The notes beneath the pieces are model-generated. The model ran no database searches, was not told where the DNA came from, and saw nothing but the letters and a program-made list of their open reading frames with translations. 64,000 bases of DNA from Ligula intestinalis (Eukaryota; Platyhelminthes; Cestoda; Diphyllobothriidea; Diphyllobothriidae), in the NCBI GenBank assembly GCA_036362985.1, contig JAYGXS010000004.1:17009586-17073585 (forward strand). The letters run 5' to 3'. Below are positions 1 through 11,279 of this stretch, piece by piece (the first letter of the stretch is position 1; every line of letters starts with the position of its first letter). The position numbers were made by a program, and so were the translations under genes.

Positions 1-2815
1 GGGCAGGGATGGAGCTGTTGATGCTTCTGACTTCACCTTTGGCCAGCCTTGCCAGAGGGAGTGCTCTTTTGGATAAGCGCCGACTTTTATGCGCGCCAAA
101 GAAACTCCTGCAAGCTTCAAGCTTAGCATGGTCAACGGCTACATAATTTCCGGTATCGTTTTGCGCTTTCTCCTCTCCCCCCTATCCGGATTCAACAAAC
201 TCTCGTTGTCTCACAACCAGCCGAGAACTATCAACCCTGCCCCCCTCCCCTATTCCTGTGATTAATATGCCTGCAACAATTAAAGTAATTGCCAGAATTT
301 CACTTTTTACCCCCCTTCCTATATAAAGGTAATGGTCCGAGGAAAATTTATCGAAAGCTTATTATGCTCGCCAGTTATTTTTCTGAATTCTCTGAGGGGA
401 ATATGGTGTTAAATTTACTCGTAGGGACTTCGTTTAATTGTCCTTTTCCAACCTTATTCGAAAATTTGAGTGGACTTTTCTCTTTGCCTTTCCGGTGCCT
501 CGGCCTACATGGATGACAGGTCTCGTCAAAACGTTTCCCGTCCTTTGATAAATTTCGAGCTAGTTGGAACAGAACTTGCAATGTCATACGCACTATTTGA
601 TTAGAGTTCAGCTCCAATGCTCGTAAGCTATGGTAAATTCCACAATCGTTCACAACTTTTTGGCTGTATCCTAACAACATCCTCCAACAGGTTTCCACTC
701 AGTCACCTAGGACCCCGATCAAATGAGATATCTACACGTTGACCCTCTGATATTCATCAGTTACAGCAGTTGATAGCATAAATTAGTTTTAAAAAATCAT
801 GCAAAGTTTAAATACAGCATAGTAAAAGAGTTTAGTTGTCACCGGATTATGACAGGATATTTGCTTAATGGATGCCTTAAATTGTCATGCATTAGGTTCT
901 GTTTAGTCATCAGATGCTGTTCCGAATCAAACGATATTTTCGTACTAAAACTAAATTTCGAAAGTGATGAACAATTTTCAACTTAATTTAAAGCCACTTT
1001 GAAGGATCTACAGTTAAAATACGAGAATCAGCGTGGGACGTTTTAAACGCAGTCAAAATTTGTACAACGCAGACGTTACGAGACAGACAAACAGAACCTC
1101 ATGAACTTGATTAATATTCATGGCCGACATCCAGACGATACGTTCAGCGTACATAGACCGTTTTTCATCAGACTTACTTACTTCACGCGTAGCGTAAATA
1201 CGTCATTTTAGGTAAAGTAGACAACTGAGTACATTTATTAGAGGAAAATGTATTACGGGGACAATCTCTCCTATTCATTACAGTAGTTGGCCGAAGCAAC
1301 ACGTTCAAGTAAAATCATCCGAGTGTGAGTTTCTACAAGAGAGGATATTACTACAATGGAGACGGCTCGACAAAGCTGTTTTCTGAAATGGAAAACCACG
1401 GTTCAGTTGGAATTAGTTGCAAATTATTACACTGTTTGCTTAGATGAAGGAACCCATTCTTTTCAAAAATAAGCATGATTTTGGGGATTTCTGCGATTAT
1501 TTAACTTCAAAGCAATTCGCTATTTGAAAGGAATAATCTCGACACATAAGCGTGCTTCAAATAGCGGCCCGATTTTGGAAGGTAAGACACTCGCAAGGTA
1601 AAGTTACACAAATTCCCATTCGAGGATTCAGAAGAGCGTTATGCGAGCATAGGCACCTTTCCATAAATTTTCCTTGGGTCATTATATTTAGCTATGGAGC
1701 GGGAGCCACATTATTAAAACTAAATTTTTTGAAAAATTGACTGCCGAAATTTCAAAGCAAGAATCAATTATGGCAGAATGGTTTAAATGCAGATACTATG
1801 CGTGCTTCAGCATTTCAAGCAGACACACGGTTGCTTTATATAATACATTTTCTCTTTATAAAAACGACATCATACTGTTATGATTGCATTTGACCATTAT
1901 ATGCGAATATCTCACTAAAAGCTATTAACTCGACATGTGAACCTATGAATAACATAATCTTTCAGGCAGCCCACTAGAAACTAAAAAAGAACAGCTTTTG
2001 CCTGTGCTAACCGCGTTATGTGCAGCACATCATCGAAAAACGGAAGCGCAAATTTCTGAATATAAGCATGCAACTCTTCTTAGATCTGAATAGTTTTCTG
2101 TTTGTCATTGTACAGTTTTCGCTCATTTTTGCAGAGTAATTTGCTCGAACATCATAAAAAGTATCCAGCTTAAACGTTGTTTTAAACAAACTGTTGCATT
2201 TATCCATCTTTTTTCCACGGACATGTATTATCTACTCCCAAATTAAGTTTATTTGGCAGGACTTTTTCCTGCTCAACAATTTCTCATTTCCTACTCAACG
2301 TAAATTTGGAAAAAAATTATTGTGCTTACTTATAAATCAATGTTTGTAATATTCAGATGATCAAAAATATGACAGCGCGCTTTGGTAAGCAGTGTGGTTT
2401 TACGTGAACGTCCAAATAGCTCATGATTACCCAGTAAGACCCAATCGTACTCTGCTTACTTGCGCTCTTACGTCTGGTGACGCAGCGTTTCTTCCTACCC
2501 AGACCAATTTCGGTAAGTGTCCACTAGAGCGTCCTTCCGCAATTGTCACTCCATGCACGAATAATAGCCAGTGGCGCATTTGTATGCGACAATGACACTC
2601 TGCATCACCGTCCCCCTATACACGCGACAGATTGTCTTGAAGACATGTGACTACAATGGCTGGAAATGCACGCAGAGTTTGAATAAAACTCAAACTGCAG
2701 ACCGCATCGCCGGAATTTCTCTGGCTTAGCCATTTCCTCGCTTGTGAATTATTCAAACCTTCAGGTACGCGAAGGCTCGTTACCGAACGACGGATCTTTC
2801 TCGACATTTCAGTAT
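1..2815. other. No gene recognised
   Basis: AT-rich sequence without a recognisable protein or RNA gene. On the minus strand a frame runs open from about 180 to the window edge with a non-repetitive, basic composition (contains DHAKLEACRSFFGAHKSRR), but I cannot assign it and saw no partner exon. The short ORFs here have no family resemblance. Confidence 0.4.
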
Positions 2816-3235
2816 AAACAACGATGGCAAACGATGAAATCACCTATATGAAGAGGACACAATTTAAATGCGACGAACTACGATGTTTTATCTACTTCCA
2901 GTCAGAAATAACTACGAAATCTGAGCGCAAGTGAGCCTCGAATTCGATCGTAGGGTGCACGAACTGGTTATCACCTATGACCCCTCTAACGTATACACGC
3001 AACGGGAACTGATAAGTGCAAGTTATTTGTTTTTATCCACAACCTGTTCCACCAACTATGGTCCTATGCATAGAATCAAAAGTATTAATCTGGAAATTAC
3101 TCAGGTAGTTCTGATACTGTAAATAGTTAGTTCATCAATACTCTTGGAAGAAGGTTTGACTGGTCATTCGCTATTGGAATCAACATCCATTCATCGCTTT
3201 TCAGTCAAAAATAGGTAAAAATAAGGCATAACCAC
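2816..3235 (+). repeat. Dispersed repeat family R1, copy A
   Basis: This stretch is similar, by eye about three quarters identical, to the reverse complement of 11280-11735. The encoded strings correspond: NVYTQRELISASYLFLST here and NVYTQGPLINANGLVLST in the other copy, both followed by CSTN(Y/F)GP, IKS and VVLIL. That the protein similarity persists suggests descent from a coding transposon, but the family is not recognised. The frame here stops soon after VVLIL. Confidence 0.7.
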
Positions 3236-5060
3236 CTCATTCGAAGTAAACTGTTTTATACGTATTCCGAATGTCAAACTGTCTAATAAGAGTACATGAC
3301 TTATTTATACGCATAAGCAAAATTAATATAGAAACATACAGCATCCATGGCATCTACTGCCCTGTATTTTGCAAACGAACTACTATACTACGAAGTGGAA
3401 CCAAAAGGCCAAGAGAGCCCAGAGCTAGCGACTTTGCTACTTTGCCAGAAGAATTTATTTTGGGGTTCACGCCAGGTGGATATATATATTGCCATGTTTG
3501 ATTGTCCTCCTCAAATTGTGCACCTTTCCCGTTCCATTTGGTCCACTAAATATCACAGGCAACATAATCTGCTTATAAACAGTTGGTTAAAATTGAGAAC
3601 ATAGTTCGAAGCTACATCGTTTGCATGAACAACGTTCTACCTCCCATGAGGTTTCCTCCCGTGCAACGGATCGCAGATTTTAGTGGACTTAGCAACTGCG
3701 AAGAACGCAAAAAGCAATTTCTGCGTGAACAAAAGGGGCAAGGGAATTCTATGCACATTTTCGGTGCCTCGTGTGGAGTTGGAGTATTTGGACAATTTCA
3801 CCCGGCATGAGAGCAGCGATATTTAACAAGAGATGTGGCTACTGTAAGCTGCTGAAACTGACGATCTCACTATTAATACGCAGAGCATGTTATTTTTACG
3901 AACGCATATTGTAGGTTTATCTCCAAGTTACCATGTCACATGACATTCAGCAACAAAACACCATATTGCACCCTCCAATTTTGCTCGAATTATTATAGCA
4001 TACAACACGCCGATTATCCAAAATGTAAGGTAAACATCTATAGCCTTCAGTTTCGCAGGATTTACGTCCACCGTCGATGAAAAATTACACTAAACTTGTT
4101 TTCAAGAATTTTTACGAAACTACCAAACCTCCGCTGCCTAAAATTGCCGCACCGAAAAGAGATGAAAGCAAAGGGTTCAAGTTAGGTTGCCTGATAATTT
4201 CTTTAAAAAAATCCTGTGGTAGTACTCGTCTGTATGCATAAATGAACAGGTGAAAAGAAGATGCTTACAACTCTACGTATGCAGGTCAATATTTTGAAAT
4301 ATCCTTTATTAGGGTTATTTTCACAATGCCTTCTTTATATTAATTGTGAATCAATTCCTCGAATTTCTTAAATTACTTTTAACTTTCTGCCAAGATATTT
4401 TGCTACAGATGTTCACGGCTGTCCACATTATTAGAAAAACGATTCAGGGTTTGTAGCAAAACATTGTTCAATGAAGACGACAGTCAGAAATAAAAATATA
4501 AAATTTTATGCTGGCTACAGAACAGACCACTTGAACGCAAAGTTAATAATAAAGGTAGCTAGATTGATTTTCTCAGATGACTGCCCATAATGTTCTGTTA
4601 TATGCATAGTTATTTAGCGCTTGGTAAAGAGAACGAAAGGATTCTGGATGTGTACAGATTGAAAAGGTTGACTGGATGTCATTTTTATTGCCCTGTCAGT
4701 AGAAGAACGTATTGTAGTGGTTGCGTGATAGGACTTTGGTTAAAATCTTGACAGACGCTTGAGCACGCATCTAGATTTTCTTGCATACGCAAAGGATTTG
4801 TGAATTCCTCAACGCCCCTGGGCTCCACCGTAAATAAGAAAAATTAGTTTTAAGAAACAGTCCATTGATGACTTAAGGTTAGTAGTCAGCTTAAGAACAA
4901 AAGTTTTGTTCAAAAGCACTACCAGTAAAACTGTTAATCGTTTTTTTATTCAAATTTCCTAAATTCTGCATTCACTCCCATCGAATGTTCAATTGGTCAT
5001 GATAAAGGTCGAAATATGTGATAAGGGACTCTTGCTGCCAGAGGAATCTAGATCTAACTT
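3236..5060. other. No gene recognised
   Basis: I see no coding exon, RNA gene or clear repeat here. The ORFs at 3271-3810 overlap one another in different frames, show no family similarity and have no splice context I trust. Sequence is AT-rich throughout. Confidence 0.4.
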
Positions 5061-5063
5061 TCA

Positions 5064-5369
5064 GGGGTATTCATTTATATAGACCGCTGTATGCATTTAT
5101 ATAGACCCCTCTATGCATGGTAATATTTCCGTCGGACACCAAGGCAATTGCATTCGCATACATTCTCCGGATGTTTATGAGCGTGGGTGTATTTCTTTCT
5201 AAAGGCACTAATGACAACTGCTTTCTCGAGTAATTGATTTTTTTCATGATTCTTGAAATGGTGGAATGTGACGTCGGTACCTGCAGGATCCCCAATTCCT
5301 GAACAATTTCCCTCTCGTTCATCTCGTTTTGAGCATTGACCATCTCAGCATCAAGCTGCTTAGTTGTTT
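5064..5369 (-). pseudogene. Tc1/IS630-like transposase N-terminal fragment, left arm
   Basis: Reads on the minus strand from Met at 5388: helix-turn-helix-like residues EREIVQELGILQVP and STISRIMKKINYSRKQLS, then RNTPTLINIRRMYANAIAL, which is the run-up to the DDE domain in Tc1/IS630-type transposases. No catalytic Asp motif follows. Instead the frame enters short repeats based on tatataaatgcatacagggg. It is the inverted twin of 5522-5830, about 90% identical by eye. Fragment only; no function expected. Confidence 0.65.
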
Positions 5370-5521
5370 TTGATGGTTGTTTTGACATTCTCTTCTCATA
5401 AGCGGTTTTGAAATGGCGCTCGTAATTTTAATTCTTGCTCAGGTTTTTTGCAATTCATTGACTGTCGAATTAGACTAATTGAGTGTCTCGCCTATCCTCT
5501 TCAGAGGGATTTCCTGCTCGG

Positions 5522-5830
5522 AAACAACTAAGCAGCTTGTTGCTGAGATGTTCAATGCTCAAAACAAGATGACCGAGAGGGAAATTGTTCAGGAATTGGG
5601 GATCCTGCAGGTGCCGACGTCACAGTCCACCATTTCAAGAATCATGAAAAAAATCAATTACTCGAGAAAGCAGTTGTCATTGGTGCCTTTAAAAAGAAAT
5701 ACACCCACACTCATAAACATCCGGAGAATGTATGCGAATGCAATAGCCTTGGTGTCCGACAGAAATATTACCATGCATACAGGGGTCTATATAAATGCAT
5801 ACAGGGGTTTAATAAATGAATGTAGGGGGC
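5522..5830 (+). pseudogene. Tc1/IS630-like transposase N-terminal fragment, right arm
   Basis: This is the same fragment as 5064-5369 in opposite orientation, with EREIVQELGILQVPTSQST and RKQLSLVPLKRNTPTL. The arms are separated by about 150 bp of non-repeated sequence, so the pair can fold back. The transposase frame again stops before any DDE residue and runs into a tandem array at 5771-5855. Confidence 0.65.
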
Positions 5831-5855
5831 TATATAAATGTATATGGGGGTCTTT
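5771..5855 (+). repeat. Short tandem array, about 23-bp unit
   Basis: About four degenerate copies of a unit like gggtctatataaatgcata follow the right transposase arm. Two copies in inverted orientation lie at 5070-5118 outside the left arm. The unit carries a TATA-like core. Copy number differs between the arms, consistent with slippage after the inverted duplication formed. Confidence 0.75.
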
Positions 5856-6318
5856 TTAAATAAAAACTCCTGCATTCGAAGACTAAGAATGGTTGTTTGC
5901 AAGGTCTACGCTTGTAAAACAATGAATTTGTTTAAAAACTATAATATCACAAGTTTTGCAAAGTTGTGCAAAGTCAACGGGGAGTAATATATTTGCTTCA
6001 AGCCCGTTCCGAATGTTAGTACCCTTATAAGGCCTGCTATCGAACACAAAGTGGAAGGATAGAAAACATTTATGTATTGCTAACTTACTCGAGTAAATAT
6101 TTGTCCAGCATTAATGAAACCTCATTTGGAATCGCCACATAGGCATTCAGACAGGCAAACTGTTGGCGAAGAGATTTAACCACTTCAAGTAGGTTGCTTT
6201 TCATTGAAGCTGATGAACATGTTGGAGACAATTTCGACGTTAGTTTTGAATTCCACAGTGAATAAATGCTTTTTGGGTTTAATTTATATCAATCAGTAGA
6301 TTGAGGCTGCACTACTAA
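5856..6318. other. No gene recognised
   Basis: AT-rich spacer between the transposase palindrome and the MITE. No exon, RNA gene or repeat is visible. Confidence 0.4.
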
Positions 6319-6320
6319 TA

Positions 6321-6674
6321 CAGTACGGCCTAAAATTCATGTTACATGCCAACGTAATCGAAAGATGGATACTCTCTCGCTAATCGGCATTGAGTCCGGT
6401 TGTAAGACTGATCGTTGTGTAAATATATATTAATTTATAAAGGTAGTCAAAATCAATTATAAAAGGGCATGCTACTTAAGTAGCCACTTTTTACACATAT
6501 TTTGTAAGCGGCCAGAAAAAAGCTCGGTAAAAAGCCGTTATCCTAGCGTTGTTGAAATTACTTCAGAATAGACTACACGATGATCAGTATAACAACCTTA
6601 GTCAATGCCGATTAGCGAGAGAGTATCCATCTTTCGCATACGTTGGCATGCTACACGAATTTTAGGCCTAACTG
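6321..6674. mobile_element. Tc1/mariner-type MITE, 354 bp
   Basis: It begins CAGTACGGCCTAAAATTC and ends with the inverse, GAATTTTAGGCCTAACTG. Inverted arms of about 85 bp share gatactctctcgctaatcgg. The left end is preceded by TA; the right is followed by CA, a likely decayed TA. The CAGT start and TA target are typical of Tc1/mariner. It is non-coding and its right half matches the right arm of the 61171-62163 element, so it looks like an internal-deletion relative. Confidence 0.8.
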
Positions 6675-7140
6675 CATATTCAACTTCAAGGTTGGTGCAG
6701 ACGTAGTGTAGCCTTAGCTACAATCATTGTTTGAGCCAAGGCTACACTAATTCTCACTTATAGGATAAGCGTCTTGAGAGTTATCAGCAGATGCCTATTA
6801 GAAGAAGCGGAAATAATTTGGAATGAAGTAGAGGCTTATTTGTTGTCGCAGTGTACGAAGTAGCATTGTAGTGTATGGATTTTTGAATTTCAGAATCATA
6901 TCCCGCCAAAAATAACTGGTCGCTGAAGAGACAGTCTATGCAGTAACCTTTGATCTGGTACCTGGAATGTTAATTTGGTTAGTTACATCGTCAATGTACG
7001 TATATCGATATATTCACTCAGAAATGTGCGAACACCAATCGAATAGGCTTCCGAACTAAACAAAGTTCATGTGGTGGTCAGAGGTCTCCAACGGGTGACC
7101 ACCTACCAGGCCGATTCCGGCCAAGACATAAAAGCAGTAA
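6675..7140. other. No gene recognised; small stem near right end
   Basis: No coding sequence. Short inverted repeats occur: gtagccttag.../ccaaggctacac at about 6710-6750 and ggtggtcag.../gggtgaccacc at about 7072-7107. The latter sits at the edge of the PLE-derived region and may belong to it. Confidence 0.4.
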
Positions 7141-7169
7141 GGGGGTGGGTATGACAGCATTTGGGAGTA

Positions 7170-7216
7170 ACTTGATACAGAACGGTTTCGGGCTTATTAG
7201 CCTTCATCAGCAATGC
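7170..7216 (-). ncRNA. Hammerhead ribozyme-like motif, degraded copy
   Basis: On the minus strand the core CTGATGA (7210-7204), stem II GGC-TAATAA-GCC and GAA are present. Stem III (ACCG/CTGT) has one mismatch and stem I (GCATTG/TCAAGT) has two. It is the mirrored partner of the better copy at 7312-7358 and lies in the same sense as the PLE reading frame. Probably inactive. Confidence 0.5.
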
Positions 7217-7311
7217 TTATGACCCATCTGATAGACCACAGTGGTGGACAAACTGCGCCGTCGGTAGGTGCATTTGTTAGAGTTGTCCGACCAGCTGGTG
7301 TTCAGGATTAT

Positions 7312-7358
7312 GCTTGGCTGATGAAGGCTAATAAGCCCGAAACAGTTCTGTATCAAGT
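7312..7358 (+). ncRNA. Type I hammerhead ribozyme motif in PLE end
   Basis: Stem I GCTTGG (7312-7317) pairs with TCAAGT (7353-7358) over six pairs including two G-U. Core CTGATGA occupies 7318-7324. Stem II is GGC-TAATAA-GCC, with an A-C mismatch at 7325/7338 where G-C is usual. GAA is at 7339-7341. Stem III ACAG-TT-CTGT is perfect, with the cleavable H17 base A at 7352. Hammerheads in PLE pseudo-LTRs are an established observation. Cleavage activity here is inference and the 10.1-11.1 mismatch may weaken it. Confidence 0.7.
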
Positions 7359-7399
7359 TACTCACAAATGCTGTCATACCCCCCGATACCGCTAAATAT

Positions 7400-8186
7400 A
7401 TATGTGAGAAGAAGAGACGACCTCGGAAATAATGGGTATAATATCCTGACGTTTCGAAAGCGTACAGGCTTGCATCGACGGAGGTTGGTGTTTGTACACG
7501 CCTCACAGTCTTTTATAGGTGTTACAACTGACTTCTCGTTCGCTCTCCGTCTATTGGCGCTAGATGCCCTGCTGGGGCGGGGCTGGAGATCCGTCATCGT
7601 CCTGCTGACCAGGGTTTCTCGCCGTCACCTCGTCAGAGGGGGAGGGCAGTGTTCGCCTGCCAGCGGTCATTGCTCGCGTCTGCATCGATCGCGTCGGTGC
7701 CGCATGTCCTGCTGGCTTCCCCCGTTGGCACTTTCCCGTGTTCGTCCCGCCGGCGGAATATCGAACTCCGCCATCAGGGTTTATGCAGAGACCGTTGTCA
7801 TGTGCAACTGCGTTCAAGCCCGACAGGAGGTCTTGTTGGTTCACCTTGCCCGCGGCGTCGCTGACAGCTGCATTGGTGTCTGGGGTAGGTGCCTTGACGC
7901 CTGTATTCTAACCCCGTGTGGGGTTGCTAGTCGTCGCGACCCGTCTGACTTCCTGCCGGCGATTTCGTTGATTGAGCCGCACGCGTAACGCCTGGTAAGC
8001 CGCCGGGAGAATCGTACAGTGGTTGATGGAATTTGGTGCAGTGTGCCATGCTTCAAGTGTTTCTCTGGTTGTCCGGTCACTTCCTCGGGCTAGGATTTCA
8101 GCGTCATCAAAAGCGAAAGTGTGTCCAGTAGGCGAACAATGTTCCGCCACCAACGAGCATGGATTCATCCTGTCGACTGCCCTTGC
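7400..8186 (-). repeat. PLE left arm (endonuclease end and 3' region)
   Basis: 787 bp repeated almost identically as the reverse complement at 9594-10376. On the minus strand it includes the C-terminal endonuclease string CSLVAEHCSPTGHTFAFDDA, then EILARGSDRTTRETLEAWH and about 550 bp of GC-richer non-coding sequence ending near cctgacgtttcg, the motif shared by PLE ends across this window. Base composition is clearly more GC-rich than the surrounding introns. Apparent ORFs up to 206 aa on the opposite strand are shadows. Confidence 0.9.
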
Positions 8187-9593
8187 GTGCTCGCTCATAC
8201 GCATCTGTAGTCGCTTTCCGCTCTCCCCAATGTTGTTGGCCTCACAGGAACTACACTAGATGCGACAGACGACGTTTGCTGTTTCTCTGCGGGACAGAGG
8301 GGCCTTTGTTCTCATGACCATTCATCTTATTGTTGCCTCGGATCTGTGGGCTAGGCCGATACCCAGTGGTTGTTACAGACGAGCGACTGCTTCAGAAACA
8401 TTCTCTATGTTTGGCATTGCTCTCCATAATGTCGGTTGTTCCGCCGCCAGTCTTGCAGCTCGTTTCGGTTGTCTGCTGCGTTCTAGGAAGCTGCGAGGGT
8501 AACCGTTAGAGATGAACATCCGTCGAAGATATTTACGTTCAGCCACTTTGTTACCTGCCTTGTTGCAATGTGTTTCTGCCCTTTTGTAAAGCGTTCGCAT
8601 ACAGCTGCGTTTGTGGCTCAGAGGATGGTTACTTTGGTAACTGAGTACCTGAGGTTTGTCGGTTGCCTTTCGGTATACCGTCGTCTTTAGGCTCACGTTG
8701 GTCTTGCGGTGGACCAGAACGTCTAGGAACGCCAGTTAATTGTTGCTCTCAGCCCCTGTTGTAAACTGAAGGTCGGCAAAATTGGAGTTCAGCATCGTGT
8801 GAAATTCAGAGACCATTTCACGCTTGAGGACGACGAAGGTATCGTCTACGTACCTCGCCCAAAATACTGGTCAATGGTTCGTAAACACCAGTGTCTCTAA
8901 CTTTTGAAGAACCGCCTCAGCAAGGAAACCAGATAGCGGCGAACGCATCGGAGTCCCTTTGATTTGTTCATACACTGTGCCCTCAAAGGTAAAGTACGTG
9001 TTGAGGCAGAACTTGAGCAGGTGGATGAGATGCGCACGTGTAGGTTTATTAGTTCTCTCCTCATATCGGCTCTCAAGTAGATCACTCACAGTTTCAATCG
9101 CAAGTCTGAGGGATTGATGTGAAGAGTGAGGTAACATCAAACGATACCGTGACTTCGTCTGCATTGAGGCATACCCCATAAATCTTTCCAAGAACTATAC
9201 GGTTGAGCGTACCGTTGTGTCGGAGCCTCCTTAGAGACAGTTCAGACGCCGAAACATCCATTTCGACAGATTGAATGCTGGTGTTCCCCGTATAGAAACA
9301 ATGGGCCGAAGTGGAGCACCGGGCTTGTGCACTTTTGGGAGTCCATATAATCTTGCCATGGCTGAATCACTTGGTTTGATATTGAGTCGTTCGATTTTTG
9401 AGATGGCACCGTTATTCTCTAGTCCCACGAGTGTTGTGTTGATTTGTGTCACCATCTTCTTCATAGGATCTCCATCGCATTAGCGGTAGGCATTTTGGTC
9501 ATCGAGCAGAACGTTGGCCTTCTGGAGGTATTCAGACTTATCAAGTACCACTATGGAGCGCCCCTTGTCCGTTGGCACTACTACGATGCATTT
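8187..9593 (-). pseudogene. Penelope-like element reverse transcriptase / GIY-YIG ORF, decayed
   Basis: Read from 9593 leftward: VVVPTDKGRS...VLDKSEYLQKANVLL, RLYGLPKVHKPGAPLRP (about 9320-9357), RT motif A FDVTSLFTSIP (9110-9143), YEQIKGTPMRSPLSGFLAE, motif C YVDD (8841-8852), the connector PLGIGLAHRSEATIR, then CSSC...NIGESGKRLQMRMSEH of the GIY-YIG endonuclease. PLEs encode an RT related to telomerase plus this endonuclease (family knowledge). Several stops and at least one frameshift (near 9110) inactivate it, and the N-terminus is missing where the right arm begins. Neither RT nor endonuclease should be functional. Confidence 0.93.
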
Positions 9594-10376
9594 GCAAGGG
9601 CAGTCGACAGGATGGATCCATGCTCGTTGGTGGCGGAACATTGTTCGCCTACTGGACACACTTTCGCTTTTGATGACGCTGAAATCCTAGCCCGAGGAAG
9701 TGACCGGACAACCAGAGAAACACTTGAAGCATGGCACACTGCACCAAATTCCATCAACCACTGTACGATTCTCCCGGCGGCTTACCAGGCGTTACGCGTG
9801 CGGCTCAATCAACGAAATCGCCGGCAGGAAGTCAGACGGGTCGCGACGACTAGCAACCCCACACGGGGTTAGAATACAGGCGTCAAGGCACCTACCCCAG
9901 ACACCAATGCAGCTGTCAGCGACGCCGCGGGCAAGGTGAACCAACAAGACCTCCTGTCGGGCTTGAACGCAGTTGCACATGACAACGGTCTCTGCATAAA
10001 CCCTGATGGCGGAGTTCGATATTCCGCCGGCGGGACGAACACGGGAAAGTGCCAACGGGGGATCCAGCAGGACATGCGGCACCGACGCGATCGATGCAGA
10101 CGCGAGCAATGACCGCTGGCAGGCGAACACTGCCCTCCCCCTCTGACGAGGTGACGGCGAGAAACCCTGGTCAGCAGGCCGATGACGGATCTCCAGCCCC
10201 GCCCCAGCAGGGCATCTAGCGCCAATAGACGGAGAGCGAACGAGAAGTCAGTTGTAACACCTATAAAAGACTGTGAGGCGTGTACAAACACCAACCTCCG
10301 TCGATGCAAGCCTGTACGCTTTCGAAACGTCAGGATATTATACCCATTATTCCCGAGATCGCCTCTTCTACTCATT
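9594..10376 (+). repeat. PLE right arm, inverted copy of 7400-8186
   Basis: The reverse complement of the left arm, a few differences in about 785 bp by eye. It starts inside the endonuclease coding sequence (gcaagggcagtcgacagg) and replaces the 5' part of the main ORF, so the element is head-to-head with a truncated copy of its own 3' end. Partial, often inverted, flanking copies are typical of Penelope insertions. Confidence 0.9.
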
Positions 10377-11100
10377 TATGTCCGGGGACACGCATTTTCA
10401 CTTTAATCAGCAATAATGTATAGATAATACCACAGTCTGTCCGTTGATAGCAAGTGCATATTATGCTGTAATTGACGGGTTTCAGCCGCAATATGGCCTA
10501 CAAATTCGGCCTATAACTACGGACCTTAAATATGCCGATGCATACCACGAACAGACGTTATCTTTCACCGAAATTAAGAAGGTAAGCTATGCTACAAGTT
10601 TGTCGATCGCATAGAAGTCGCATTAGGGAACTTATTGGTAATTGACTTAAAATAAAAAGATTATCCTTCCTCATGTTTGAGTTCAAGTTAGTTTAGAATG
10701 TTTTAGGTTTTGTTCCTTCGTCTTTAGCCTATCTGGTTATTGTCGTTGCAGATTCAAATAACTTTGTTTGACATAATATCCCATTTGCTTTAAATGTTAT
10801 GTTTTAGCTAACCGAGTGTAAAATGAAATACGACTGATGGAATTTCATTTCGATAGGGGCGGCTACTCAGGTTAATGTCCAAATTTATCACCAGAGACGA
10901 TCAGTTAGTCCTTGTTGGTTTCCAAACCTCTAATTTTGACTCCTTTCCTAGGCTTACAGTCGACTAAATGGGGTCTGAATTAAACCGAATCACTTGCACC
11001 CTCTACTCCTTTATGACTGCATACGTTTAAAGTTTATTGGTGATAAGTAGTCTCTAGGCCCTAAGAGCAAATTAGAGGTTCTCTTGCCCTCAGAATCCAG
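10377..11100. other. No gene recognised
   Basis: AT-rich sequence after the PLE right arm. No exon, RNA gene or matching repeat found. Confidence 0.4.
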
Positions 11101-11275
11101 GCATACTCGTGTGTGGTTATCCATTTTTCGAATACTCCCAGATATTTATCCCCGGAGGAAAGTGAAACGACGTACTTCGTTGTATTTCAATGGATTCTTC
11201 CTCAATTCGGTCATTGCAACTTTCAACATCAATGTCTTTACGCACTTTCAATGAACTGGTTATGCATTGCTTGTA
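11101..11275 (-). repeat. Repeat family R1, partial copy C
   Basis: Shares ccatttttcgaatactccca, then acgtacttcgttgtatttc and related blocks with 11587-11740, in the same orientation about 465 bp apart. It looks like a tandem partial copy of R1. Confidence 0.6.
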
Positions 11276-11279
11276 ATCC

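Larger units (their letters stand above)
7147..7385. repeat. PLE-end palindrome with two facing hammerhead motifs
   Basis: The segment 7147-7216 (ggtatgacagcatttgggag...) is repeated as its reverse complement at 7312-7385, separated by about 95 bp. Each arm carries ctgatga, a small hairpin and cgaaac, the hammerhead core. It abuts the PLE arm at 7400 and is interpreted as pseudo-LTR sequence of that element. Confidence 0.75.

Noticed and set aside
1..180. Minus-strand open frame running off the left edge, as a possible later CADPS exon
   Set aside because: Its residues (for example DHAKLEACRSFFGAHKSRR) do not match the CAPS MUN region as I know it, and no clear acceptor was found. Left unassigned.
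7368..7988. 206-codon plus-strand ORF
   Set aside because: It lies antisense to the PLE endonuclease end and 3' region, and its near copy recurs in the inverted arm. No protein family resemblance; a GC-rich shadow frame.
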